A stretch of DNA of 64,000 nt from positions 1,090,824 through 1,154,823 of the forward strand of contig NZ_KE150262.1 in assembly GCF_000411135.1 (NCBI RefSeq). Reading direction: 5' to 3'. Positions 54,969 to 63,415 of the stretch are shown here, piece by piece; position 1 is the stretch's first letter; the number at the start of each line of letters is the position of its first letter. A program made the translations under genes and the position numbers. A model generated the notes under the pieces. It was not told the DNA's origin. It made no database searches and worked only from the letters and a program-made list of their open reading frames with translations. This stretch comes from Actinotignum schaalii FB123-CNA-2. GTDB lineage: Bacteria; Actinomycetota; Actinomycetes; Actinomycetales; Actinomycetaceae.

Positions 54969-56123
54969 GTGCATCATCATTCAGATATCGAGGTCCCGGC
55001 GCGGGTGCGCCGCAAGGTCGGGCGCCTGCTTGCCGCTATTGTTGTTCCCCTCGCGCTTTTCACTGCGATTGCGCTGGCTGTGCTGTGGCCGCGTGGGGAG
55101 TCCCCGGTGGGCTCCATTCCGCTGAATTCTCCGGGTGTGCAGATGGTGAGTGGGCCGATTACCTCGGTAGGGGAAACGGATGCGCAGGGCCAGACCCCGG
55201 TGGAGATGGAAGTGGAGGGCGTATCCGTTCCCGTGCACGTCCCGGCCGAGGTGGTGGCCTCCGGGTTAGAAGTGGGGGATGTGATCGAAGCCCGTTTCAA
55301 CCCTGCCATGGTTACCTCGGGCACCGCCCATATTTTCGTTGATTTTGAGCGCGGGATGCCTCTGGCTTTGCTCGCTGGACTGTACGTGCTGGTCATTGTG
55401 GTGGTCGCGCGCTGGAAGGGCCTGGCGGCACTCGCGGGCCTCGGGGTATCCCTCCTGGTGGTCGGCTTCTTTATTATTCCGGCGCTGGCCGCCGGCGGGA
55501 ATGCTTTCGCGGTGGTACTCACCGGTGCTTCTGCGATGATGTTCGCTTCGATTTATCTGGCTCACGGTATTTCTATCCGCACCACCACCGCGATTATCGG
55601 CACTTTCCTGGGCCTTCTTATCACCACGGCGGTGGCGGTGTGGGCGGTGGGCGCGCAGAATCTTAGCGGTACGGGCGGGGAACAAACCGCGATGCTCTCC
55701 TGGAGTCTGGGCGGTATCAATATGCGTACCCTGCTGCTGGCGGGCATTATTCTGGCTGGGCTGGGTGCCCTCAATGATGTCACTATTACCCAGGTTTCCA
55801 CCATCTGGGAGTTGCATGCCGAATCGCCGAGCACGCCGCGCCGCCGCCTCATCCGCCGTGGGATGGCCATTGGGCGCGACCATATTGCCTCAACCGTTTA
55901 CACGCTGGCTTTTGCCTACGTGGGGGCCTCACTGCCCCTTCTCATTCTTGCTTCGATTTACCAGCGGTCTTTCCTTGACCTCATGCAGGTGGAGCAGATC
56001 GCGGAGGAAATCACCCGCACTCTGGCCGCTTCCGTTGGTTTGGTATTGGCGATTCCTTTGACGACGGCGGTAGCCGCGCTCCTCGCCCCCGTGGCACCGG
56101 CGCGAGATCGGGTGAGCGCCTAG
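54969..56123 (+). CDS. YibE/F family membrane protein
   Basis: This 384-residue protein has one N-terminal helix at about 20-42, an extracellular domain with repeated VEMEVEGVSVPVHVPAEVV-type strands to about 125, and then seven or more helices. YibE/F motifs such as GLAALAGLGVSLLVVGFFI, MMFASIYLAHGISIRTTTAI and GALNDVTITQVSTIWEL appear, and EQIAEEITRTLAASVGLVLAIP is near the end. The function of the family is unknown. It starts GTG at 54969. Confidence 0.88.
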   Translation: MHHHSDIEVPARVRRKVGRLLAAIVVPLALFTAIALAVLWPRGESPVGSIPLNSPGVQMVSGPITSVGETDAQGQTPVEMEVEGVSVPVHVPAEVVASGLEVGDVIEARFNPAMVTSGTAHIFVDFERGMPLALLAGLYVLVIVVVARWKGLAALAGLGVSLLVVGFFIIPALAAGGNAFAVVLTGASAMMFASIYLAHGISIRTTTAIIGTFLGLLITTAVAVWAVGAQNLSGTGGEQTAMLSWSLGGINMRTLLLAGIILAGLGALNDVTITQVSTIWELHAESPSTPRRRLIRRGMAIGRDHIASTVYTLAFAYVGASLPLLILASIYQRSFLDLMQVEQIAEEITRTLAASVGLVLAIPLTTAVAALLAPVAPARDRVSA

Positions 56124-56171
56124 CTTGTGGGTTCCCGCTGCGGCCAAACAGCAGGCGATACGTTGGCGACC

Positions 56172-56225
56172 GGGTTCCCGTGGAGAGCAGGTTCCCCTCG
56201 GAGAACAGCTTCCCTGTGGAGATCA
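56172..56225. repeat. 18-bp degenerate tandem repeat, three copies
   Basis: GGGTTCCCGTGGAGAGCA (56172-56189), GGTTCCCCTCGGAGAACA (56190-56207) and GCTTCCCTGTGGAGATCA (56208-56225) are tandem variants of one unit. They lie between two convergent genes, just after the PRC-barrel stop codon. No function is evident. Confidence 0.6.
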
Positions 56226-56230
56226 GGTAC

Positions 56231-56575
56231 CTAAGCGTTAGTGGCGTGCTCCTTGCCGTCGGCAATATCGGTAAGGGCGAAATGCTCGTAAATACGCTGC
56301 TGTTGGTCCTCGGTCAGGCCGTCCTCCACCGACCAGGCCGGAGCACTGGCCACCGCTTCTGCGGAAACCGAGAGGATGAGCTTGCCCTCCACCAGGCGCG
56401 AACCGCGCAGCGGAACCAGTGCGGAGCGAAGATTGAATAATCCCCGCCCGATGAGAGCGAAGGTGGGTTGCCCACTGGCGTCATCGAGGAATACCTCGCG
56501 CACCGGCCCAATCTCCACCTCGGAGCGGTCATAAGCGGTGGCATCCATAATGTCGCGGACGGTTACCTCGGCCAT
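56231..56575 (-). CDS. PRC-barrel domain protein
   Basis: This 114-residue protein has a PRC-barrel: VRDIMDATAYDRSEVEIGPV, REVFLDDASGQPTFALIGRG and SALVPLRGSRLVEGKLILS, and ends DGLTEDQQQRIYEHFALTD. ATG at 56575 follows GAGGAAGA; an upstream in-frame extension lacks a ribosome site. The next gene upstream has the same layout, so the two are paralogues. PRC-barrels often mediate protein or RNA contacts; the role here is unknown. Confidence 0.82.
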   Translation of the reverse strand: MAEVTVRDIMDATAYDRSEVEIGPVREVFLDDASGQPTFALIGRGLFNLRSALVPLRGSRLVEGKLILSVSAEAVASAPAWSVEDGLTEDQQQRIYEHFALTDIADGKEHATNA

Positions 56576-56675
56576 TCTTCCTCTTTTCCTAGCTTCGCTG
56601 CGCGGCTCGCGTGCCTGCGCGGCTGACATGCCTGCCTGGTTGTTTGCCGAGCAGACCAGGTTTCTCACGAGCCTA

Positions 56676-57308
56676 CTATTTGGTGGAGCGGTCCGTTTCG
56701 TCTTCGATCTCTTCCTTGGCCTTATCTTCGGAGACCGTTTCGGTATCCTGCACGACATCCTTATGGGGAGATACCCGCTCGACGGGTACGGTTTCCTTCT
56801 CTACATTGACGCGTTCTTCAGAATGAACGACGGAATTATCAGCGGTAGCAGTAACCGGGGCGGGATGTTCGGCCGCAGTGCGGGGTGTGCTCTCTGCAGT
56901 GCCGCTAGCCGCGACCGGCGGCGCGCCAGCGGCAGCGCGGGGCTCACCAGCACCGACCGGCGAAACCTCAGTGGCGTAGCAGTCACCCTCGCGCGTATCC
57001 GTAAGGTGGTAGTGGGCGAGCAGACGGTCCTGCTCTTCGGGGGTGATGCCCTGTTCCACGTCGAAGTCAGGGGCATCCTTAATCGCATCTTTGACGAACG
57101 CCAGGTGGAGTTCTTCACCCTCGAGGTGCGAACCGCGCAGCGGAACGAGGCTGGAGGAGATACCGAAGAGCCCGTAGCCCACCTCCACAAAGAAGGGCTG
57201 GCCCGTTTTAGCGTCAAGGAATACCTCCTTCACTCCGCCGAGCTTATCGTTATGGGAATCAAATGCGGTGGCGTTCAGAAGAACCTGAACATTCCTGTTC
57301 GCGGCCAT
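56676..57308 (-). CDS. PRC-barrel protein with DUF2382 tail
   Basis: This 210-residue protein has the PRC-barrel part (VLLNATAFDSHNDKLGGVKE, FLDAKTGQPFFVEVGYG, SLVPLRGSHLEGEELHLAF) and DIEQGITPEEQDRLLAHYHLTD-like parts. A low-complexity Ala/Pro linker (about 120-160) and a tail HSEERVNVEKETVPVERV follow, the latter like DUF2382. Proteins of this build are linked to stress responses in several bacteria. ATG at 57308 follows GGAAGG at about ten bases. Confidence 0.8.
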   Translation of the reverse strand: MAANRNVQVLLNATAFDSHNDKLGGVKEVFLDAKTGQPFFVEVGYGLFGISSSLVPLRGSHLEGEELHLAFVKDAIKDAPDFDVEQGITPEEQDRLLAHYHLTDTREGDCYATEVSPVGAGEPRAAAGAPPVAASGTAESTPRTAAEHPAPVTATADNSVVHSEERVNVEKETVPVERVSPHKDVVQDTETVSEDKAKEEIEDETDRSTK

Positions 57309-57556
57309 ATGCGGTGCGCCTTCCTGATAGAAAATGTAGAACCGAGGCCAGGTAGCCGAAGCTAACTGCTCACGTGTAGTGGTGATACCTACCTCCCAGC
57401 CACGGCGGAAGAGCCTGGTCCCCACGCGGCGTGGGCGGTGCGGGAAGAACGCAATCGGGCTGGGAACTCTGACGAGCTCTCTTGCAGCCTACCGTGATGC
57501 AGGTCATATAGCTGGGTGTTTAGCTCACGGAATAACTCTTGCTCCCGGTCGTGCGG

Positions 57557-57562
57557 TACCCT
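57557..57562 (+). promoter_or_regulatory. -10 box upstream of dusB
   Basis: TACCCT gives a likely start of transcription near 57569 and a short leader of about 27 bases carrying GGACGAAGGGAAG before the ATG at 57596. The remainder of 57309-57595 shows nothing else. Confidence 0.4.
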
Positions 57563-57595
57563 CATCCATGACGCAGAAAGGACGAAGGGAAGCAT

Positions 57596-58903
57596 ATGGC
57601 GGAGAATGCCGCATGGCCGGCGATTCAGCTGGGCGATCTGACTCTGGCTACGCCGGTCATGCTCGCGCCGATGGCCGGGGTGACTAACCCGCCCTTCCGC
57701 CAGCTCTGCCGTGAAGAAGCCGAAGCGGGAATCCGGTGCGCTCAGGGCGAAGTGAACGGTGCTGTGAGCACGGGCGCCGGTGGTGTTCCCGGGGCGATCG
57801 CAAGCAGCGCAGCGGAAGGGTCCTCTCCAGAACCCCACGCACCCGGTTCTTACGCCCCGGCCGGACTGTGGGTATGCGAAATGATTACTTCCCGGGCGCT
57901 GCTGGAACGCACCCCGGAAACCATGACCATGATCCAGCCCGATCCGAGCGATCCGGTGCGCTCCATCCAGCTCTACGGGGTAGAACCCAGGGTGGTGGCC
58001 GCCGCGGTGCGGCTCCTCATCGAGGAAAACCGCGCGGACCACATCGATATTAACTTTGGTTGCCCGGCCCCGAAAGTCACCCGCAAAGGCGGGGGCTCGG
58101 CACTGCCGTGGAAACTGGATTTGTACGAGGACCTGGTGCGCCAGGCCACCGCAGCAGCAAGCACCGCGAACCGCGGGCGCGATCACGCCGTACCCATCAC
58201 CGTGAAATTCCGGATCGGGATCGATGCCGCCCACGAAACGTTCCGGGACGTGGCCCGCATCTCCGAAGATTACGGGGTTGCCGGGCTCACCTTGCACGCG
58301 CGCACCACCGCCCAGCATTACGCCGGTCACGCGAACTGGGATTTTATTGCGGAGCTCGTAGATTCCACGGAGCTGCCCGTATTCGGTAACGGTGATGTTT
58401 TCGACGCCGCAGATGCCGCCGCGCTGCGCGCCCATACCGGCTGCGCCGGAGTGGCAGTTGGGCGCGGCTGTCAGGGGCGCCCTTGGATTTTCTATGATCT
58501 GGCTGCCCTCATGCACGGGGCCACGGCGCAGCGCCGCCCCTCCCTGCGGGAAGTTGCCACGATTATCGAGCGCCACGCACGTCTCTCCGTGGAGCATTTC
58601 GGGAGCGAAAACAAGGCGATGCGGGAGCTACGCAAGCACATCACCTGGTATCTCAAAGGCTTCGCGGTGGGTGGGGAAACCCGCCACTCCCTGGGACTCG
58701 TTTCCACCCTGGAGGAACTCCACGAGCGCCTCCAGGCCCTGGACTTGGATCAGCCTTATCCGGCGGCCGCGGAAGGTAAACGCGGGCGCGCCGGAGGAGA
58801 GAAGCGCCCGCATCTACCCGATGGCTGGCTTGATTCGCGCGAGCTTAGCCCGGAACAAGCGGCCCGGATTCACGAGGCCGAACTCGATATTTCCGGCGGC
58901 TAA
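57596..58903 (+). CDS. dusB: tRNA-dihydrouridine synthase (DusB type)
   Basis: This FMN enzyme reduces uridine in tRNA. The 435-residue protein has PVMLAPMAGVTNPPFRQLCR, SIQLYGVEPRVVAAAV, HIDINFGCPAPKVTRKGGGS with the catalytic C156, ITVKFRIGIDAAHETF and VFGNGDVFDAADAAALRAHT. An insertion of about 44 residues, low in complexity and rich in Gly/Ala/Ser (about 48-91), lies between FRQLCREEAEAG and GLWVCEMITSRAL, where most Dus have none. A leader with GAAGGGAAG precedes the ATG. Confidence 0.93.
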   Translation: MAENAAWPAIQLGDLTLATPVMLAPMAGVTNPPFRQLCREEAEAGIRCAQGEVNGAVSTGAGGVPGAIASSAAEGSSPEPHAPGSYAPAGLWVCEMITSRALLERTPETMTMIQPDPSDPVRSIQLYGVEPRVVAAAVRLLIEENRADHIDINFGCPAPKVTRKGGGSALPWKLDLYEDLVRQATAAASTANRGRDHAVPITVKFRIGIDAAHETFRDVARISEDYGVAGLTLHARTTAQHYAGHANWDFIAELVDSTELPVFGNGDVFDAADAAALRAHTGCAGVAVGRGCQGRPWIFYDLAALMHGATAQRRPSLREVATIIERHARLSVEHFGSENKAMRELRKHITWYLKGFAVGGETRHSLGLVSTLEELHERLQALDLDQPYPAAAEGKRGRAGGEKRPHLPDGWLDSRELSPEQAARIHEAELDISGG

Positions 58904-58993
58904 ACCAGCCACGGCGCGGTGCTTGCCTCAGGCCCGGTGCTCCGCCCGTCACGACCGCTCCGCTTGCCGCCACCGCACCGCCCGCAGGCTTGG

Positions 58994-58999
58994 TACCCT
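58994..58999 (+). promoter_or_regulatory. -10 box of leaderless dgt
   Basis: TACCCT ends six bases before the GTG at 59006, with no ribosome site between. Confidence 0.45.
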
Positions 59000-59005
59000 C
59001 TAGCT

Positions 59006-60256
59006 GTGACGGATTTATTTGGGGCTGCCGAAGTCTACGGGCCCGACGACCGCGAACGGTGGGTGCACGAACCACCCAAATCCCGTTCGCGCACCGATTT
59101 TGAACGCGACCGCGCGCGGGTGCTACATTCCTCGGCGCTACGCCGCCTGGGCGCAAAAACCCAGGTGCTCGGGCCCGAATCGGACGATTTTGTGCGCACC
59201 CGTCTCACTCATTCCCTGGAAGTGGCTCAAATCGGACGTTCGCTGGCCAGTAACTTCGGATGCGACCCGGATATCGTGGAAACCGCGTGCCTGTGCCACG
59301 ACCTCGGCCACCCGCCCTTCGGGCATAACGGGGAGCGGGCCCTCGCGGAAGTGGGGGAGGAGATCGGCGGCTTCGAAGGCAATGCCCAGACTCTACGTAT
59401 TCTCACTCGCCTCGAGCCCAAACGTACTACCCGCACCGGGCGCCCGGCCGGTCTTAACCTCACCCGTGCCACCCTGGATGCCGTGATCAAATACCCCTGG
59501 GGTAATAACGAAGGTCCGGGCGGAACCCCGAAATTCAATTACTATCGCGATGACGCCGATGTTTTCGAGTGGATTCACGGCGAGCACGGGCATAACCGCT
59601 GCGTTGAGGCCCAAATCATGGATCTGGCCGATGATATTGCCTACAGCGTCCACGATGTCGAGGACGCGATCGCCCGCGGATTCTTCGACCCTTCATGTCT
59701 AACCGATCCGGGCGAACGCCAGAAAGTCGTGGAGGATACCCTGGCCTGGTATGGCGAACCCAGCGCGGGCGAGCTTTCAGATGCTCTTGACCGCCTGCTG
59801 CGCGAAGAAGCCTGGCCGGTGCACTTCGGTGGTAATTACCGTGATTTTGCCCGCATGAAAGACCTCACCTCCGACCTCATTGGCCGTTTTGTTTCTGCTG
59901 TCTGTCAGGCAACCTGGGCGCAGTCCGGGCACGGCAAATTGGTGCGCTATAACGGTAACGTCGTCGTACCGCCAGAAACTTTTGCCGAAATCACGGTCCT
60001 GAAAGGGATCGCGGTGGCTTATGTTATGGCTCCGCGCGAGCACGAACCGCATTACGTGGAGCAGCGGGCCATTATTTTTGACCTGGTTGAAGCACTGTTG
60101 GATAACCCGGCCGAATTGGAGCCGCACCTGGCGGAATCGTGGGCCAGTAGCGATAAGGACGCGCGGCTACGCCTGGTGATCGACCAGGTTGCTTCGCTGA
60201 CCGATCTTTCCGCGCGGCAGTGGCATGCGCACCTGTGCGGAATGCTGCGGCACTGA
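59006..60256 (+). CDS. dgt: Deoxyguanosinetriphosphate triphosphohydrolase-like protein
   Basis: This HD-domain enzyme splits dNTPs into nucleoside and triphosphate. The 416-residue protein has RTDFERDRARVLHSSALRRL, TRLTHSLEVAQIGRS (first His), CLCHDLGHPPFGHNGE (His-Asp pair) and DLADDIAYSVHDVED. GTG at 59006 is chosen from the family N-terminus and the -10 position; frames starting further upstream lack support. It is followed by dnaG after 89 bases, as in many actinobacteria. Confidence 0.94.
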   Translation: MTDLFGAAEVYGPDDRERWVHEPPKSRSRTDFERDRARVLHSSALRRLGAKTQVLGPESDDFVRTRLTHSLEVAQIGRSLASNFGCDPDIVETACLCHDLGHPPFGHNGERALAEVGEEIGGFEGNAQTLRILTRLEPKRTTRTGRPAGLNLTRATLDAVIKYPWGNNEGPGGTPKFNYYRDDADVFEWIHGEHGHNRCVEAQIMDLADDIAYSVHDVEDAIARGFFDPSCLTDPGERQKVVEDTLAWYGEPSAGELSDALDRLLREEAWPVHFGGNYRDFARMKDLTSDLIGRFVSAVCQATWAQSGHGKLVRYNGNVVVPPETFAEITVLKGIAVAYVMAPREHEPHYVEQRAIIFDLVEALLDNPAELEPHLAESWASSDKDARLRLVIDQVASLTDLSARQWHAHLCGMLRH

Positions 60257-60332
60257 GATTGCGGCGGCAGTCTCACGTGTGGTGAATCGTGGAGCAGCAC
60301 GGTCCTCACGTGCGCTGCGCCGCGGCCTCGCT

Positions 60333-60338
60333 TAGACT
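60333..60338 (+). promoter_or_regulatory. -10 box of leaderless dnaG
   Basis: TAGACT ends seven bases before the ATG at 60346, with no ribosome site between. Confidence 0.55.
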
Positions 60339-60345
60339 AGGCGGC

Positions 60346-62382
60346 ATGGCCGGGCTCATCAAAAGGGAAGACATCGATCGGGTGCGCGCCGCGGTGCGGA
60401 TCGACGACGTCGCCTCCCAGTACGTGGCCCTGCGCCCCGGTGGGGTGGACTCTCTCAAAGGCCTGTGCCCTTTCCATGATGAGAAAACTCCGTCTTTCCA
60501 CGTGCGCCCGAACCTGGGGCGCTGGCACTGCTTTGGTTGCGGGGAAGGCGGAGATGTTTTCGCTTTCGTGCAGCGGGCCGAAAGTATTGACTTTGTTGAG
60601 GCAGTGGAGCTGCTGGCGCGGCGCGCCGGAATCGAGCTGCATTATGAGGGCGCGCGTGAGCGTAAGCCCGGGGAGCCCTCCAAGCGGCGCCTTATCGATG
60701 CCCACCGGGTGGCTTTACAGTTCTATCGCGCGCAATTCGATACTCCGGCCGCGGCACCGGCCCGCACTTTACTAGCTGAACGGGGCTTTGAGCGGGCGGC
60801 CATTGACCATTTTGAATGCGGTTACGCCCCGGACTCCTGGGATGCGCTCTATACGCACCTGCGCAGCCACGGCTTTTCCGACCGGGAGATCGAAACGGCG
60901 GGCCTGGCCACCCGGGGCAACCGCGGGCTCTATGACCGTTTCCGCGGGCGGCTCATGTGGCCGATTTTCTCCATTACGGGCGAACCTATCGGTTTCGGGG
61001 CGCGCCGCCTCGGGGAAGATGACCGCGGCCCGAAATACCTCAATACTCCCGAAACTCCTATCTACAAGAAATCGCAGGTGCTTTACGGCCTCAACCTCGC
61101 GAAGAAGGAGATCGCGACCTCGCGTTCCGTGGTGATCGTGGAGGGCTATACGGACGTCATGGCCGCGCACCTAGCCGGAATCACGACGGCGGTAGCGACG
61201 TGTGGTACAGCTTTCGGTGCCGAGCACGTGAAAATCGTGCGGCGGCTTTTGGGCGACGGCGCCAATCCGGCCGCCGGGGTGGTGCTGTCCTCCGGGAAGG
61301 CTTACGGCGGGGAAGTTATTTTTACCTTCGACGGCGATAGCGCCGGCCAGAAGGCTGCTTTGCGCGCCTTCGGGGAAGATCAGGCTTTTGCCACCCAAAC
61401 CTATGTGGCGATTGCGCCGGATAATCTAGATCCCTGCGATGTGCGGCTCCAGCGCGGCGATGAGGCGCTGCGCGAGGTGATCGCCGGGCGGCGGCCCCTC
61501 TTTGAATTCGCAATTCGTTCTCTTATTGAGGATCTTCCCCTCACCACCGCGGAGGGACGCAGTGCCGGGCTGCGAGTGAGCGCTCCGATTGTGGCCGGAA
61601 TTCGGGACCGGGTGCTGCGCGGGGAATACACCCGGAATCTGGCCGGCTGGCTCGGTATGGATGAGCATGTGGTGCGCCAGGCGGTGGCGGAGGCCGGGCG
61701 TCAGGGGCGGGCCGAAGCGCGTGCCGTGCTCGAGGTGGCTAGTGAGAATGCCCCGGGGGCGCTAGCGGTGGGTGGTACACAGCAGGCGGGAGTCGCGGTG
61801 CAGCCGGGGAATGCGCCGTCGTACCAGGCGGTGATCTTGCCACCGGTGTCGCAGTTGCGTGACCCCACCGAAAAAGTGGAGCGGGCCGCACTGGAGATTT
61901 ATCTTCAGCTTCCGGCTTTTGCGGCGCGGGCGGAGATGGACAATCTGCCCCCGCATACCTTCACCCATCCGGTGCACCATGCCATTCATACGGCGATTCG
62001 GGCAGCGGGGGGAACCCGGGTATTCGCCGAGCGCTTCGCGCAGCTGACCGGCGCGGGCATGGACGTAGAACACGCCGAGCCCCAGGCGAGCGCCGCTTAT
62101 GTGGAGGCGGTGCTCGCGGCCGGTGGCCCGGAGCTGGCCGGAGTGATTTCCCAGCTCGCGGCCGAGCCGCTTCCGGAGACCGATGTGCAGCGCCTCCCGC
62201 ACTACGTGTGGGGGATTGCCCTCGCGCTCATTCGCCTGGGGGTGCTGCGCCAAATCGAGGATGTGCGCTCCGCACTTCAGCGCACCAACCCGGAGGACGC
62301 CGCCTACCAGCAGCATTTCGCCCGCCTCATGGAACTCGAGGCACAGCGTCGCACCTGCGAGGAACGGATGGAGCTGGGGTAG
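60346..62382 (+). CDS. dnaG: DNA primase DnaG
   Basis: DnaG makes RNA primers for replication. The 678-residue protein has the CHC2 zinc finger (CPFHDEKTPSFHVRPNLGRW, then CFGCGEGGDVFAF), the core EPIGFGARRLGEDDRGPKYL and the TOPRIM part VVIVEGYTDVMAAHLAGI with FTFDGDSAGQKAA. The C-terminal helicase-binding region follows a linker near residue 500. ATG at 60346 is fixed by MAGLIKREDIDRVR, the family start. Confidence 0.96.
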   Translation: MAGLIKREDIDRVRAAVRIDDVASQYVALRPGGVDSLKGLCPFHDEKTPSFHVRPNLGRWHCFGCGEGGDVFAFVQRAESIDFVEAVELLARRAGIELHYEGARERKPGEPSKRRLIDAHRVALQFYRAQFDTPAAAPARTLLAERGFERAAIDHFECGYAPDSWDALYTHLRSHGFSDREIETAGLATRGNRGLYDRFRGRLMWPIFSITGEPIGFGARRLGEDDRGPKYLNTPETPIYKKSQVLYGLNLAKKEIATSRSVVIVEGYTDVMAAHLAGITTAVATCGTAFGAEHVKIVRRLLGDGANPAAGVVLSSGKAYGGEVIFTFDGDSAGQKAALRAFGEDQAFATQTYVAIAPDNLDPCDVRLQRGDEALREVIAGRRPLFEFAIRSLIEDLPLTTAEGRSAGLRVSAPIVAGIRDRVLRGEYTRNLAGWLGMDEHVVRQAVAEAGRQGRAEARAVLEVASENAPGALAVGGTQQAGVAVQPGNAPSYQAVILPPVSQLRDPTEKVERAALEIYLQLPAFAARAEMDNLPPHTFTHPVHHAIHTAIRAAGGTRVFAERFAQLTGAGMDVEHAEPQASAAYVEAVLAAGGPELAGVISQLAAEPLPETDVQRLPHYVWGIALALIRLGVLRQIEDVRSALQRTNPEDAAYQQHFARLMELEAQRRTCEERMELG

Positions 62383-62410
62383 CTAACTCCAACTACTCTG
62401 TTGATTATTC

Positions 62411-63169
62411 TCAGGATTCTTTAGCACCAAGAGAACGCGAGATCTTTGCTGCGGTTTGTTTAACTTGGGGAACCAAAGCAATGACTTCATCCATGCTTTT
62501 CTCCAATGTTAAAGTCGTGATTGATAATGCATGGTTCACACGTCCAAGATGGTTGCGAATAGGGACGGCAACACACCGAATTCCGGGCACATTCTCTTCG
62601 TCGTCAATAGCGAATCCACGGTCACGAACTGTGTCGATTTCTTTTATCAGTTCAGCGGTTGTCGAAATAGTTCGGGGTGTATGTTTAGGGAGTTGCATCT
62701 CTGCCACGTAACGAATGATCGCCTCATCCTCTTCATCGGCGAGGAAACACTTACCAATTGAAGTTGAATGGAGAGGAAGCCGATCCCCAATTCGTGATGG
62801 TATGCGGTACGGGGTATCAGTTTCTTGTATGGCAACATAAACGGCATCCTTACCGTTCCTCGCCCCAATGTGCACTTGGCACCCAACTTCGCGGGCAAGT
62901 TGTTGGATGTAGGGTTTCGTTTGTTGAGAGATGTCGATTCTTTCGAATGCTGTTGCGGCGAGTGACAAAGCAGCCGGTCCGGCGTAATAGTTTCCGTCCG
63001 GGCTTACCGCAATGAACTCGTACTTCACCAAAGTTTGGAGAAGGCGATGCACACTAGATTTTGCCAGGCCGGTCGCGTTAACGATGTCGGTAAAACGGGG
63101 GTGTTGCAGTGCTGCCTGAAGAACAATGAGAGTTTTATCGGCTGCGCTCGGGCTCTGTTTGGTACTCAA
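62411..63169 (-). CDS. IclR-family transcriptional regulator
   Basis: This 252-residue regulator has an N-terminal winged HTH (VLQAALQHPRFTDIVNATGL, AKSSVHRLLQTLVKYEF) and the IclR effector domain with HIGARNGKDAVYVAIQETD, PLHSTSIGKCFLA, RGFAIDDEENVPGIRCVAVP and a closing helix. The start is TTG at 63169, preceded by GAAGG. Base composition is clearly lower in GC than upstream genes, suggesting transfer. The regulated genes are not in the window, which ends in an insertion element. Confidence 0.92.
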   Translation of the reverse strand: MSTKQSPSAADKTLIVLQAALQHPRFTDIVNATGLAKSSVHRLLQTLVKYEFIAVSPDGNYYAGPAALSLAATAFERIDISQQTKPYIQQLAREVGCQVHIGARNGKDAVYVAIQETDTPYRIPSRIGDRLPLHSTSIGKCFLADEEDEAIIRYVAEMQLPKHTPRTISTTAELIKEIDTVRDRGFAIDDEENVPGIRCVAVPIRNHLGRVNHALSITTLTLEKSMDEVIALVPQVKQTAAKISRSLGAKES

Positions 63170-63170
63170 G

Positions 63171-63186
63171 AGAAGAACCTTCTTCT
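63171..63186. promoter_or_regulatory. Palindrome over the IclR ribosome site
   Basis: AGAAGAA (63171-63177) and TTCTTCT (63180-63186) form 7-bp arms around CC, directly upstream of the TTG start. It covers the likely ribosome site. It may be an autoregulatory site or an mRNA hairpin. Confidence 0.45.
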
Positions 63187-63204
63187 AGATTGATACGGAC
63201 CACC

Positions 63205-63223
63205 AGTTCCATTTTATGGAACT
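63205..63223. promoter_or_regulatory. 19-bp dyad, candidate IclR operator
   Basis: AGTTCCAT (63205-63212) and ATGGAACT (63216-63223) form perfect 8-bp arms around TTT, 36 bases upstream of the IclR start. GTTCCA/TGGAAC half-sites are of the type bound by IclR-family regulators. Confidence 0.55.
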
Positions 63224-63415
63224 CAATTGTAGATGGTTGGCTGTTGCTTGTGCGCCTCCTCATCGTAAGGAGCCTTGAGGAACCGGAAACGATTCAAAGT
63301 CATGGGGGAAGAGTCGCCCCGGGTCAAGTCCTGGTTAGTGGTGTATCTGTGTTCTCGAATCATGATTGTCATTCTCTGGTTTCGATACTAATAAGGACTG
63401 GATATCAGACACAGG
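63224..63415. other. Intergenic stretch between IclR gene and IS256-type transposase
   Basis: No gene is supported here. The left end of the IS256-family element must fall within or near this stretch, but its inverted repeat cannot be identified without the other end. AT-rich words near 63380-63410 could be the terminus. Confidence 0.3.
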
